From positions 1 through 46,381 of the forward strand of contig NZ_JAKEIO010000057.1 in NCBI RefSeq assembly GCF_021474405.1: DNA of 46,381 nucleotides, in the 5' to 3' direction. This document shows, one piece after another, positions 13,589-21,762 of this stretch. The translations under genes and the position numbers were made by a program. The DNA comes from [Streptosporangium] indianense. GTDB lineage: Bacteria > Actinomycetota > Actinomycetes > Streptomycetales > Streptomycetaceae. The notes below the pieces were generated by a model that was not told the DNA's origin, did no database searches, and saw nothing but the letters and a program-made list of their open reading frames with translations. Within the stretch, counting starts at the first letter, position 1. The number at the start of each line of letters is the position of its first letter.

Positions 13589-15823
13589 GTGAACCACTCC
13601 GACGACGACGAACTGTTCTACCGGCTGGAAGCCGAGATGGCCGCCGGGCCCGACTCAGGGGCGGACGTGGTCGACCTCGACAAGGCGCGGTCGGCCCGTG
13701 CCGAGTCGGCCGACCCGGCCTCCCGACCCGGCCCCGACGCGTCGGCCGACTCCCGCTCGCACGAGTCGGGTTCCGAGTCGGCCGACCCGACTGCGGCCGT
13801 GATGGTCGACCAGTCGGCTCAGGCGGCGGCCGGTCCGGGCTACCTCGGTCGGCTCGCTGCCGCCAAGCGCCGAGACGTGATCCCCCTCTGGCTGCGCTCG
13901 GTTGCGGAACTCAAGACCGCGTCGGCGTGGGTGGCCCGCCACTACACCCACACCGCCGCCTACCACGCCCTTCGCACCCCGGTCTACGCCGCCCGCCTCA
14001 CTCTGCAAGCCCCGTCGGGTGCCGCGAAGCTCGTCGGCGGCGCGATGCGGTGGGTTGCCGACCGCGAGGGCGAACCGGTCCGACTGGCCGCCGTGCGCCG
14101 CGAGGACGCGGCCGAATACCTGAAGCTGTCGCGGCAGCGCGACGGCCGGGTCCGGCTACGGACCCTGGTGATGGTGCTGGGCATGTTCATCGGCGTCGGT
14201 CTGGCGCTCGCGATTTACGTCCTGGCCCCTGACTGGCTGCAAGCCCTGTCCGTGAGCGCCCTGGTGCTCGCGCTGGGCATCCACGGCCGCAAGGCCGACC
14301 AGCCCGTCATTCACCGGGCTGTGGAGATCCCCAAGGCGTCCAAGCTCACCAGTGACATCGTGCTGCGGGCGCTGGGATCGATCGGTATTCCCGCGATCAA
14401 CCAGGCGCAGGCCAAGGGCCGGGACGGGTTCGAGTTCACCGCCCCGATCACCCGCGACGGGCCCGGATGGCGCGCGGAAGGCAATCTCCCCTTCGGCGTG
14501 ACCGTCACCGATGTGATTGAGAAGCGCGAGCGTCTCGCCTCGGGTCTGCGCCGGCCGCTGGGCTGCGTATGGCCGGAAGCGGAGTCGGAGGAACACCCCG
14601 GGCACCTCGTGCTGTGGGTAGGTGACCAGACCCTCAAGGCCGCGCCCAAGCCCGCCTGGCCGCTGCTGAAGTCCGGCACGGTCGACCTGTTCAAGGCCAT
14701 CCCGTACGGCACTGACCAGCGTGGACGCTGGGTCGAAGTCACGCTCATGTTCATCGCCGGGGTGATCGGCGCGATCCCCCGCATGGGCAAGACCTTCCTC
14801 CTGCGCCTGCTGCTGCTCATCGCCGCACTCGACCCGCGCGCCGAGCTGCACACCTACGACATGAAGGGCACCGGCGACCTCGACCCGGTCGGCGAGGCCG
14901 TCTCGCACCGTCACGGCGTCGGCGAGGAAGACGAGACCATCCAGTACGCGCTGGCCGACTTCCGCGCCTTGCGCGAGGAACTGCGGCGGCGCACCAAGGG
15001 GATCCGCTCCCTGCCTCGGGACATCTGCCCCGAGTCCAAGGTGACCAGCGCCCTTGCCGACAAGCGATCTCTCGGTCTGCACCCGATCGTGATCGGCGTG
15101 GATGAGTGCCAGGTGCTGTTCGAGCACTCCGAGCACGGCAAGGAGTTCGAGGCGATCGCGACCGACCTGGTCAAGCGTGGTCCGGCCACCGGGATCGTGC
15201 TGCTGCTGGCTACCCAGCGGCCCGACGCGAAGTCGCTGCCCACTGGCATCTCCGCGAACGCGAGCACGCGGTTCTGCCTGAAGGTCATGGGCCAGACCGA
15301 GAACGACATGGTGCTCGGTACGTCCTCCTACAAGCGCGGGGTACGCGCGACCATGTTCGCCTGGGGTGACAAGGGGCTGCACTACTTCGTCGGCGAGGGA
15401 TCCGACGCCCGGATCGTCTCCAGCACGTTCCTCGACGCGCCGATGGCCGAACGCGTCGCAGCCCGCGCTCGCAAGGTGCGTGAGAAGGCCGGTCTACTGT
15501 CCGGCTACGCCCTCGGGGAAGCCCCGGAGGCGGTCACCGGCCCGTCCTACGACCTGCTCGCCGATGTCGCGGCCGTGGTGCCGGAGAAGGAGGAGCGGGT
15601 GTGGAACGAGCGGATCGCCGCCCGTCTCGCCGAACTGAGGCCGGAGGTCTACGGCGGCTGGAAGGGCGAGAACGTCACCAGCGCGCTCAAGCCGCACGGC
15701 ATCCGCACCCGCGACGTGGCCGGCACGACCGACGACGGCACCCGCACCACTCGGCGGGGCATCGTCCGCGCCGACCTCATGAAGGCGATTGCGGAGCGTA
15801 ACGAAAAGCCGGGCGCCGCATAG
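13589..15823 (+). CDS. tra: FtsK/SpoIIIE-family DNA translocase, conjugative transfer protein TraB/TraSA type
   Basis: 744-residue transfer motor. An acidic, Ser/Ala-Asp-rich N-terminus is followed by two membrane helices (about 192-211 and 216-231), then the motor domain with Walker A GAIPRMGKT (394-402) and Walker B IVIGVDE (500-506). A C-terminal winged-helix-like segment (about 700-740) would read DNA recognition sites. Streptomyces conjugation needs only one such protein, which pumps double-stranded DNA between mycelial cells. GTG 13589 follows a GGAAGGA ribosome site. The 5' part contains two GACCCGGC copies (13712-13719, 13725-13732), similar to 8-bp translocase recognition repeats of other Streptomyces plasmids; more palindromes follow the gene. 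Confidence 0.9.
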   Translation: MNHSDDDELFYRLEAEMAAGPDSGADVVDLDKARSARAESADPASRPGPDASADSRSHESGSESADPTAAVMVDQSAQAAAGPGYLGRLAAAKRRDVIPLWLRSVAELKTASAWVARHYTHTAAYHALRTPVYAARLTLQAPSGAAKLVGGAMRWVADREGEPVRLAAVRREDAAEYLKLSRQRDGRVRLRTLVMVLGMFIGVGLALAIYVLAPDWLQALSVSALVLALGIHGRKADQPVIHRAVEIPKASKLTSDIVLRALGSIGIPAINQAQAKGRDGFEFTAPITRDGPGWRAEGNLPFGVTVTDVIEKRERLASGLRRPLGCVWPEAESEEHPGHLVLWVGDQTLKAAPKPAWPLLKSGTVDLFKAIPYGTDQRGRWVEVTLMFIAGVIGAIPRMGKTFLLRLLLLIAALDPRAELHTYDMKGTGDLDPVGEAVSHRHGVGEEDETIQYALADFRALREELRRRTKGIRSLPRDICPESKVTSALADKRSLGLHPIVIGVDECQVLFEHSEHGKEFEAIATDLVKRGPATGIVLLLATQRPDAKSLPTGISANASTRFCLKVMGQTENDMVLGTSSYKRGVRATMFAWGDKGLHYFVGEGSDARIVSSTFLDAPMAERVAARARKVREKAGLLSGYALGEAPEAVTGPSYDLLADVAAVVPEKEERVWNERIAARLAELRPEVYGGWKGENVTSALKPHGIRTRDVAGTTDDGTRTTRRGIVRADLMKAIAERNEKPGAA

Positions 15824-15831
15824 GCCCGGAA

Positions 15832-15870
15832 GGCTGCTACCGGTAGCAGCCACACCTGCTACCGGTAGCA
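15832..15870. repeat. Twin palindromes downstream of tra: clt or operator candidate
   Basis: A perfect 20-bp palindrome (15832-15851) and a 14-bp palindrome (15857-15870), both centred on ACCGGT, with centres 22 bp apart (about two helical turns). Further TAGCA half-sites follow at about 15877-15882 and 15915-15920. They begin 9 bases after the tra stop, the place where cis-acting transfer loci lie in some Streptomyces plasmids. Confidence 0.55.
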
Positions 15871-15965
15871 CCCCCGCTAGCACTCAAAACCCGCCCTCAC
15901 CAGTGATCTAGCGAATAGCACCCCGTCTGCGGAAACCCCTGGAAACCGCCCTGGAAGGGCCCCTC

Positions 15966-16241
15966 ATGACCCCCGCTCTCCTCGCTATCGCCTGCCTGAC
16001 ACTCGTCACTCTCGGTTACAGCGGGCTGTGTGCGGCCTCGCCGTTCGGTGACTGCCGCAAGTGCCGTGGCATGGGCCACGCCCTCAAGACCGACCGCAAG
16101 GGACGACTCAAGCGCGGCAAGGACTGCCGCCGCTGCCGCGCCACCGGCAAACGCATCCGCGTCGGCCGCTGGCTCTACAACCGCTGGGCGCGCATCTACC
16201 GCGCCGGCACCGACACCCCTCGCCCGGAAGGCTCCCGATGA
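15966..16241 (+). CDS. Membrane-anchored Cys-rich protein, spread-type
   Basis: 91 residues. An N-terminal membrane helix (3-23) is followed by two DnaJ-like zinc half-sites, CRKCRGMG (30-37) and CRRCRATG (54-61), and a basic tail. The GGAAGGG ribosome site overlaps the end of the leader with the palindromes. Its stop overlaps the next ATG (ATGA). Small membrane or basic proteins directly behind the tra gene correspond in position to spd genes, which spread transferred DNA through the mycelium. Confidence 0.72.
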   Translation: MTPALLAIACLTLVTLGYSGLCAASPFGDCRKCRGMGHALKTDRKGRLKRGKDCRRCRATGKRIRVGRWLYNRWARIYRAGTDTPRPEGSR

Positions 16242-16432
16242 TCCTGAACATCTCCGCCGTGCTGCTGTTCGGCGCCGCCTCCGTCTTCGCCGTCAAGACC
16301 AAGTCCGCCGGGGGCGGCGCGGCCGTCGTGCTGTTCCTGTTCGGCTTCTTCGCCGCCGGGACCGGCGCGTACGAGCCCATCCACAACCTCGTGCAGGCAT
16401 CCGCCGACGCCCTGTCCGCCCTCGGCAACTGA
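16238..16432 (+). CDS. Small two-helix membrane protein, SpdD-like
   Basis: 64 residues: two hydrophobic helices (about 2-19 and 26-44; FGAASVFAV, VVLFLFGFFAAG) linked by a short glycine loop and followed by a helical tail. Starts in the ATGA overlap with the previous gene. The size and position fit SpdD-like spread proteins of Streptomyces elements; the family match is by eye. Confidence 0.7.
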   Translation: MILNISAVLLFGAASVFAVKTKSAGGGAAVVLFLFGFFAAGTGAYEPIHNLVQASADALSALGN

Positions 16433-16446
16433 CAGGAGGCTTCGCC

Positions 16447-16920
16447 ATGAACGACAACGTCCCCGCCCTGCGGCCGGACACACCCACTGCCCCCGCGTAC
16501 GGCCCGGCCTCGCTGAGCATGCACGCGCCCGACCCGGCGGCAGTCGAACTGGCCGCCGAACGCGGACCGGTGGTGTGGGTGCCCGACGCCTACGGCCGCA
16601 TGGTCCCCATGCCTAAGCACCTCGCCCCGCCCTCCATGGAGCGCCCCGAGCCGCGCGACCTGACCCCGCTGCCCCTGCTGGACCCGATCGCACAGCGCTT
16701 CCTCGGGGCCGGGATCGGCGGAGGCGCCTGCGCGGCCGGCATCGGCTGGGGCGTCGGCGAGGCCATCAACGCCGCCGCCGGACTCGGCACCGGCACCGCG
16801 ATGTGGATCGCCCTCGCCCTCCTCGCCTGGCGCACGCCCGTCCGCGCCCTCGCCAACGGGCGCGGCAGCACGGTCAACATCCGCAAGGCCGTGATCAAGC
16901 GCAGCACTTTCAACGGCTGA
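16447..16920 (+). CDS. SpdB-like membrane protein
   Basis: 157 residues. A proline-rich soluble N-terminal half (ending near LDPIAQRFL) is followed by a glycine/alanine-rich hydrophobic region (about 85-128), probably two membrane helices, and a basic C-terminus (NIRKAVIKRS). A strong CAGGAGG ribosome site lies before ATG 16447. The proline-rich front and Gly/Ala membrane part recall SpdB-type spread proteins, which interact with the Tra motor; this is inference from layout. Confidence 0.68.
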   Translation: MNDNVPALRPDTPTAPAYGPASLSMHAPDPAAVELAAERGPVVWVPDAYGRMVPMPKHLAPPSMERPEPRDLTPLPLLDPIAQRFLGAGIGGGACAAGIGWGVGEAINAAAGLGTGTAMWIALALLAWRTPVRALANGRGSTVNIRKAVIKRSTFNG

Positions 16921-16936
16921 CAAGAAGGAACCGCCT

Positions 16937-17473
16937 GTGTTCGAGATCCGCGTCATCTGCGACCCCACCGACACCGCCCGCATCCTCACCGCACTGGAGA
17001 GTGCCTTCACCACCGGCACCGTGCGCCACTACCCCACCCGCGACGGCCAGCGTCACCGGCTGTACGCCACGGTCGACCACCGCACCGCCCCTGAGCCCTA
17101 TCCGACCCCGGAAGCGGCGTACGCGCTGACGCCCAGCATCATCAGCGAGATCGGCTGGACCGCCCGCACCCTCGCCACCGCCGAGTGCTTCACCGAGCTG
17201 GACCGGGACTACTACCTGCGCAAGGCCGCACTGCTGGACCGCATCGCGCTGCTGGACGAGCCAGATCAGTTCAGCGACGGCGACGCGAGGGAAACCGCGC
17301 TCGCGGCGGCTCTGCTGCTGCTCGACACCGACCGGCCGCACATGGCACAGCACCTCGCACAGCAGGCCGAGCAGAACCCGCGCGGCTACGTCCGCGAGCA
17401 GTACGCCAGGCAAGCCCGCTGCGTCTTCGGCGACGGCGGCGCCTGCCTGATCCACCCGGGCCCCGACCACTAG
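16937..17473 (+). CDS. Hypothetical AICE protein
   Basis: 178-residue soluble protein. The first third looks like a small alpha/beta domain (FEIRVICDPTDTARILTALESAF ... RHRLYATVDHR); the rest is helical (ECFTELDRDYYLRKAALLDRI, AALLLLDTDRPHMAQHLAQQ). No motif or family recognised. GTG 16937 follows AGAAGGA. It ends the spread block and is followed by a strong terminator, so replication genes form the next transcription unit. Confidence 0.65.
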   Translation: MFEIRVICDPTDTARILTALESAFTTGTVRHYPTRDGQRHRLYATVDHRTAPEPYPTPEAAYALTPSIISEIGWTARTLATAECFTELDRDYYLRKAALLDRIALLDEPDQFSDGDARETALAAALLLLDTDRPHMAQHLAQQAEQNPRGYVREQYARQARCVFGDGGACLIHPGPDH

Positions 17474-17479
17474 ATACGC

Positions 17480-17524
17480 CAAGGGCGGCCCCCACATCTC
17501 GCCAAAGACCCGGGGCCGCCCTTG
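17480..17524 (+). terminator. Stem-loop terminator before the replication genes
   Basis: Perfect 13-bp inverted repeat (17480-17492 with 17512-17524) with a 19-base loop, starting 7 bases after the previous stop. Confidence 0.75.
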
Positions 17525-17562
17525 CCAACCAGTCCTCAACAGACCTGTTGGAGGAACCCAGC

Positions 17563-18438
17563 ATGACCCAACCCACCCCGATCCGGCGAGTAGCCTGCGC
17601 CCTCGCCGCCGCCGGGCTGCCCGTGCTGCCGCTGCGCGCGGGCAAGGTCCCCTTCGGTAACTGCCGCGCCTGCACCGGCAACGCGTGCGGCGGGCGGCCG
17701 AACATGAAGACCGCGGGCCCCTGCACCTGCCCGGCCCCCTGCCACGCGTGGGCCGCCGCCACCACCGACCCCCACATCATCACCTCGCCTGCGTGGGCGC
17801 CGGCATGGGCTGAGGCTGTCGCGGTCGCCTACCACCCCGGCGGCGCGGAGCTGACCGTCGTCGACCTCGACAACCCCGCCGCCATCGCGTGGGCGAGGGA
17901 GAACCTGCCCGCGACGCGGACCGTACCGACCACGCGCGGTCAGCACTGGATCTACCAGGGCGCCATGCCGTCGGCGAACGCCGTGCGTCCCGGGGTCGAC
18001 ATCAAGTCCCGCAGCCAGTACGCCCGCTGGCTCGGACCCGGTACCGGCCGCATGACCGTCCTGCCTTCCGCCGTCCGCGCCCTGGTGGTGAGGGAAGAAG
18101 CCACCCCCGCCCGGCGTGGGGTGGCTTCTTCCTCCCCGCGCGCCACCTGGGACCGCACTGTGGCGAGCGGCTGCCGCCACACGGAGCGGTACGTGCGCAC
18201 TGGTCTCGAACGCGGCCTGAGCATAGTGCGCCAGCACACCGAAACCGGCGCCGGATCACAGGCGTTCGGCGTCGCACGCTTCCTCGCCGCCCAGCACACC
18301 ACCTGCCCCGGGCCTTGCGGCCTGGACGCCATCGGGGAAGAGATCGTGGCCGCCACCGTCTCCGTCGGTGTCCCGGAGCCCTACGCCCGCCGCGCGGTCA
18401 CCAATGGCTTCCAGACCGCTCTGGAGCGCGCCGCATGA
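17563..18438 (+). CDS. Bifunctional DNA primase/polymerase (Prim-Pol) replication protein
   Basis: 291-residue archaeo-eukaryotic-type primase domain. The N-terminal ALAAAGLPVLPLRAGKVP and the catalytic VVDLDNP (Asp101, Asp103) are typical of Prim-Pol. A Cys cluster (CRACTGNACGG ... CTCPAPCHAW, about 34-63) is a probable zinc knuckle, and RTVPTTRGQHWIYQ carries further active-site residues. It synthesises primers and may extend them. A GGAGGA ribosome site precedes ATG 17563. With the helicase after next it forms a split Prim-Pol/helicase initiator, as in AICEs that replicate by a RepPP-like route and not a rolling-circle RepSA. Confidence 0.87.
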   Translation: MTQPTPIRRVACALAAAGLPVLPLRAGKVPFGNCRACTGNACGGRPNMKTAGPCTCPAPCHAWAAATTDPHIITSPAWAPAWAEAVAVAYHPGGAELTVVDLDNPAAIAWARENLPATRTVPTTRGQHWIYQGAMPSANAVRPGVDIKSRSQYARWLGPGTGRMTVLPSAVRALVVREEATPARRGVASSSPRATWDRTVASGCRHTERYVRTGLERGLSIVRQHTETGAGSQAFGVARFLAAQHTTCPGPCGLDAIGEEIVAATVSVGVPEPYARRAVTNGFQTALERAA

Positions 18439-18575
18439 ATGGAGCGCCGCAGAACACCGTCAACGGCTCTGAGGACGCCGTACGGGGCGCGCCACGGCCG
18501 TACGTGGGCGCACGAGAAGGCGCCGCCCGCAAGGGCGTCCGCACAGTCCTGGAAGGGAGGACAGCAGCAGCATGA
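18435..18575 (+). CDS. Small coupling ORF between Prim-Pol and helicase
   Basis: 46 residues (NGAPQNTVNGSEDAVRGAPR...), probably disordered and basic. It is framed by 4-bp ATGA overlaps on both sides, which strongly suggests real translation in a coupled chain. It could be a linker left when a fused primase-helicase was split, or simply keep ribosomes running to the helicase start. A competing frame from 18439 looks like a shadow. Confidence 0.55.
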   Translation: MNGAPQNTVNGSEDAVRGAPRPYVGAREGAARKGVRTVLEGRTAAA

Positions 18576-19993
18576 CCGACGAGAGCACCACCGAAACCGA
18601 GGAACTGCCGCCGCCGTCGAACCCGCTGACCGTGGCCCGTCGCCTGCTGCCCGACTGGCAGACCGAGGACGGGCGCCTGACATACCGGCGCTGGCGCGGC
18701 TCGTGGATGCGCTGGACCGGGACCTGCTGGCGCGAGCTGGATGAAGCCCAGGTTCGCAAGGCCATGTACGAGCGGCTTGAGTACGCTGTCTACCTGGCCC
18801 CTGGCAAGGACGGGCAGCCCGAGGAACGCGACTGGGCACCCACGAAACCGAAGATCAGCAACCTTCTGGATGCTCTCGGTTCCATCATCCTGCTGCCCAC
18901 CGACGCTGACGCCCCCGCCTGGATTGACCAGGACGGCGACGGCGAGCAGGACGGCAGCCTGATCGTGGCGTGCCAGAACGGGTTGCTGCGGATCCGGGAC
19001 CGCGTCCTGCTGCCGCACAGCCCCAGGTTCTTCAACCTGGTCTCCGTCCCCTTCGCCTACGACCCGGCCGCGACCGCGCCAACCTGGCAGCACTTCCTGT
19101 CCCAGATCTGGCCCAACGATCCCGACGCCATCGCGGCTCTTCAGGAGTGGTTCGGCTACGTGCTGTCCGGCCGCACCGACCAGCAGAAGATCCTGCTCAT
19201 GGTTGGCCCCTCCCGCTCCGGCAAGGGCACCATCGCCCGCGTGCTCAAGGAGCTGGTCGGCAAGGAGAACCTCGCCGGGCCCACCCTCGCCGGAATGGGC
19301 ACGAACTTCGGCCTGTCCACCCTGATCGGCAAGCCCCTGGCGGTCATCTCCGACGCGCGACTGTCCGGCAACGAGAACAGCCAAGTCGTCGAACGACTAC
19401 TGACCATCTCGGGTGAAGACACCATCGACATCGACCGCAAGTACCGCGAGGTCTGGACGGGGAAGTTGCCCACTCGGCTGGTGATCCTGTCCAACGAACT
19501 CCCGCACTTCGGCGACTCCTCCGGCGTCATCGCCCGCCGTTTCATCGTGCTCAACACGACCGTGTCATGGCTGGGCAAGGAAGACCCCACCCTCTTCGGC
19601 CGACTCGTCGCCGAGATGCCCGGCATCCTCAACTGGGCCCTCGACGGTCTGGCCCGCCTGGAGGCCAAAGGCCGGATCACGGAACCGTCCACCAGCCGCG
19701 AGGCGGTCACCACCATGCAGGACACCGCATCGCCGACCAGCGCGTTCGTCCGCGAACGATGCACTACCGGGGCCACGTGCAGCGTGCCCGTGGACACCCT
19801 GTGGTCCGTCTGGCGGGACTGGGCCGAGGACAACAACGTCAAGCCGGGGACGAAGCAGGTGTTCGGCCGCAACCTGCTCTCCGTCGTCCCTCAGCTCAAC
19901 CGCACCCGCCCCCGGGATGAGTACGGCCGGCAGGTAGCCACCTACAACGGCATCGGCCTCATCCCGTCCGGCCCACATCAGCCTGAGTCGTGA
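18572..19993 (+). CDS. D5/P4-type SF3 helicase-primase replication protein
   Basis: 473 residues. An N-terminal D5_N-like domain (about 40-190) precedes an SF3 helicase core: Walker A GPSRSGKGT (212-220), an acidic B-like segment (KPLAVISDARLSG), and motif C VILSNELPHFGD. The C-terminal part (FVRERCTTGATCSVPVDTLWSVWRDW) resembles the winged-helix tail of phage P4-like primases. It should unwind the element's origin for autonomous replication after excision. Coupled by ATGA to the small ORF before it. Its stop codon is inside a large inverted repeat (19983-20051). Confidence 0.88.
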   Translation: MTDESTTETEELPPPSNPLTVARRLLPDWQTEDGRLTYRRWRGSWMRWTGTCWRELDEAQVRKAMYERLEYAVYLAPGKDGQPEERDWAPTKPKISNLLDALGSIILLPTDADAPAWIDQDGDGEQDGSLIVACQNGLLRIRDRVLLPHSPRFFNLVSVPFAYDPAATAPTWQHFLSQIWPNDPDAIAALQEWFGYVLSGRTDQQKILLMVGPSRSGKGTIARVLKELVGKENLAGPTLAGMGTNFGLSTLIGKPLAVISDARLSGNENSQVVERLLTISGEDTIDIDRKYREVWTGKLPTRLVILSNELPHFGDSSGVIARRFIVLNTTVSWLGKEDPTLFGRLVAEMPGILNWALDGLARLEAKGRITEPSTSREAVTTMQDTASPTSAFVRERCTTGATCSVPVDTLWSVWRDWAEDNNVKPGTKQVFGRNLLSVVPQLNRTRPRDEYGRQVATYNGIGLIPSGPHQPES

Positions 19994-20051
19994 CTCATCG
20001 TGACTCAAGCCCCCTCAAAGCCGCGCTGAGTCGCGATGAGTCACGACTCAG
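19983..20051. repeat. 18-bp inverted repeat with nested half-sites, origin or operator candidate
   Basis: Perfect 18-bp arms (19983-20000 and 20034-20051) enclose two further related half-sites, giving six TGAGTC/GACTCA units in 69 bp. It spans the helicase stop codon and ends about 30 bases before xis. Candidate roles: replication origin iterons, a Xis/Int regulatory site, or a terminator; the multiple half-sites argue against a plain terminator. Confidence 0.6.
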
Positions 20052-20082
20052 CGCAATGTGGCTCCAACTCATGGAGGACGTA

Positions 20083-20331
20083 GTGACGCCGCCCCGCCTC
20101 CTTGAGGAGACCGGTCCCCCCGCCATCCTCCGGGGTGGCCTCCCGGACCGGTACCTCAACCCAGACGACATCGCCGAGATCTTCGACGTGCCGAAAGAGA
20201 CCGTCTACCAGTGGCGTAAGAAGCGCATCGGCCCGCCCGGATTCCGCATCGGCAAGTACGTCCGCTACGACCCCGCCGACGTGCGCGCCTACGTCACCAG
20301 TCGCAAGGACGCGGAGAACGACGCCGCCTAA
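20083..20331 (+). CDS. xis: Excisionase, MerR-like HTH (Xis)
   Basis: 82-residue winged-helix protein: LNPDDIAEIFDVPKETVYQW (HTH), RIGPPGFRIGKYVRYDPADVRAYV. This is the usual AICE/phage excisionase type that bends att DNA and steers the integrase toward excision. GTG 20083 is chosen because GGAGG lies 5 bases upstream; ATG 20056 and 20071 are in frame but lack a site. It is followed by int after a hairpin. Confidence 0.87.
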   Translation: MTPPRLLEETGPPAILRGGLPDRYLNPDDIAEIFDVPKETVYQWRKKRIGPPGFRIGKYVRYDPADVRAYVTSRKDAENDAA

Positions 20332-20360
20332 CGCGGCCACACCGCACCGCACAACTCCCC

Positions 20361-20387
20361 GGGGAGGGTCACGCAGTGGCCCTCCCC
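20361..20387 (+). terminator. Stem-loop between xis and int
   Basis: 8-bp perfect GC-rich inverted repeat (20361-20368 with 20380-20387) with 11-base loop. It sits where an upstream GTG (20376) could start int; folding would hide that start, or reduce read-through from xis into int. Confidence 0.5.
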
Positions 20388-20417
20388 GTCCCATGCTCAG
20401 AAGGGACTACCGCCTAC

Positions 20418-21641
20418 ATGGCAGGCCACATCCAAGACCGATGGTTCAAGACCGTCACCGGCTCGGACGGCAAGCCCGTCAAGGTGAAAACCGACCGTCA
20501 CGGGACGGGGCTCCGGTACCGCGCCCGGTACGTCGGCCCGGACGGCACAGAGAAGAGCAAGTCGTTCCGTGACAAGGAACTGCGGCTCGCCAAGCAGTGG
20601 CTCGCCCGGATCGAAGCGGACATGTCGCGCGGCCAATACGTCGACCCCCGTTCCGGGCGGACCACGTTCCGGCAGTACGCGGAACGCTGGGTCACGACAC
20701 ACACAGGCGAGATAAACAGCCGCGAGGCAGCGGAACGCCGGTTGCGGCTGCATGCCTACCCCCACATCGGCTCCCGCCCACTCGGCTCGTTCAAGCCGGA
20801 ACACATCCGCGCCTGGATAGCCGCCCTGGAGGCCACCGTGCCGGCGGAGTCACACCGCCGCATCATCGTCGGCACCGTGTCGGCCGCCCTCAGCGCGGCG
20901 GTCGACGACGGGCTACTCAGCAAGAATCCCTGCCGCGCCCGAACGGTGCAGCTCCCGAAGCCGGGCAAGCCTCGCGTCGTCCCGTGGACAGCAGCACAGG
21001 TCTTCGGCGTACGGGCCGCCCTCCCCCGTCGCTACCAGGCCGCCGTAGACGTCGGCGCGGGCTGCGGATTGCGACAGGGCGAGATCTTTGGCCTGGCCGT
21101 CGAGGAACTCGACTTCGACGGCGGTTGGCTAACCGTCGGCCACCAGCTCAAGCGCATCCGGGGCAAGTACGTCTTCGCCCTGCCGAAGGGTGGCAAGGTT
21201 CGGGACGTACCGCTACCGAAGGCCGTGGCCTCCGCTCTCCGGGATCACTCCAAAGACTTCAAGCCGATTGACGTGACGCTTCCGTGGCGCACGCCTGACG
21301 GTCTGCCTGTGACGAAGCGGCTCATCTTCAGCGGCCCTGAGGGCAATCACGTACGGGTAAGCAACTTCAATGACCACCACTGGAAGCCCGCCTTGGCCGC
21401 CGTAGGCATCATCCCGGTCCGTGAGTCGGGCGAGCGGTACGCGTCGGCCCCCGAACACGGCATGCACGCACTCAGACACTTCTACGCGTCGGTACTGCTG
21501 GATGCCGGCGAGAGTGTCCGGGCCCTGAGTCAGTACCTCGGCCACAGCGATCCGGGGTTCACCCTTAGGACGTACACACACCTGATGCCGAGCAGCGAGG
21601 GGCGCACCAGAACGGCGGTCGACGCCCTTTATTCCAGTTAG
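20418..21641 (+). CDS. int: Tyrosine site-specific integrase
   Basis: 407-residue tyrosine recombinase. An N-terminal arm-binding-like part (YRARYVGPDGTEKSKSF) and SAM-like core-binding domain (TFRQYAERWV ... SALSAAVDDGLL) precede the catalytic domain with Arg219 (CGLRQGEI), a Lys in KGGKVRDVPLP, His350-x-x-Arg353, His376 (LGHSD) and Tyr386 (TYTHL): the full set. ATG 20418 is preferred; GTG 20376 lies within a hairpin. It should recombine attP with the 3' end of pmt. It lies next to xis, with only the KAP-like cargo gene between it and attR. Confidence 0.92.
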   Translation: MAGHIQDRWFKTVTGSDGKPVKVKTDRHGTGLRYRARYVGPDGTEKSKSFRDKELRLAKQWLARIEADMSRGQYVDPRSGRTTFRQYAERWVTTHTGEINSREAAERRLRLHAYPHIGSRPLGSFKPEHIRAWIAALEATVPAESHRRIIVGTVSAALSAAVDDGLLSKNPCRARTVQLPKPGKPRVVPWTAAQVFGVRAALPRRYQAAVDVGAGCGLRQGEIFGLAVEELDFDGGWLTVGHQLKRIRGKYVFALPKGGKVRDVPLPKAVASALRDHSKDFKPIDVTLPWRTPDGLPVTKRLIFSGPEGNHVRVSNFNDHHWKPALAAVGIIPVRESGERYASAPEHGMHALRHFYASVLLDAGESVRALSQYLGHSDPGFTLRTYTHLMPSSEGRTRTAVDALYSS

Positions 21642-21720
21642 AGCTCACTGGCACGGCGACCCCGGCGATAATGGGAAATCGCGAACGTGTCTGTACTTGT
21701 CGAGCTAACCGCACACCCTA

Positions 21721-21750
21721 TGAGGGCGCCAGAAGGAAGCGGCGCCCTCA
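21721..21750. terminator. Bidirectional terminator between int and the KAP-like gene
   Basis: Perfect 10-bp inverted repeat (21721-21730 with 21741-21750), 10-base loop, between two convergent genes. Confidence 0.7.
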
Positions 21751-21762
21751 GGAGGGGGTGGG

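Noticed and set aside
15832..15930. Possible CRISPR-like array
   Set aside because: Units are short palindromes without uniform repeats or unique spacers; more like protein-binding sites.
20376..20417. Upstream GTG start for the integrase
   Set aside because: It has a ribosome-like GGGGAGGG, but this is the left arm of a hairpin whose right arm follows the GTG; the ATG at 20418 gives the family-like N-terminus.
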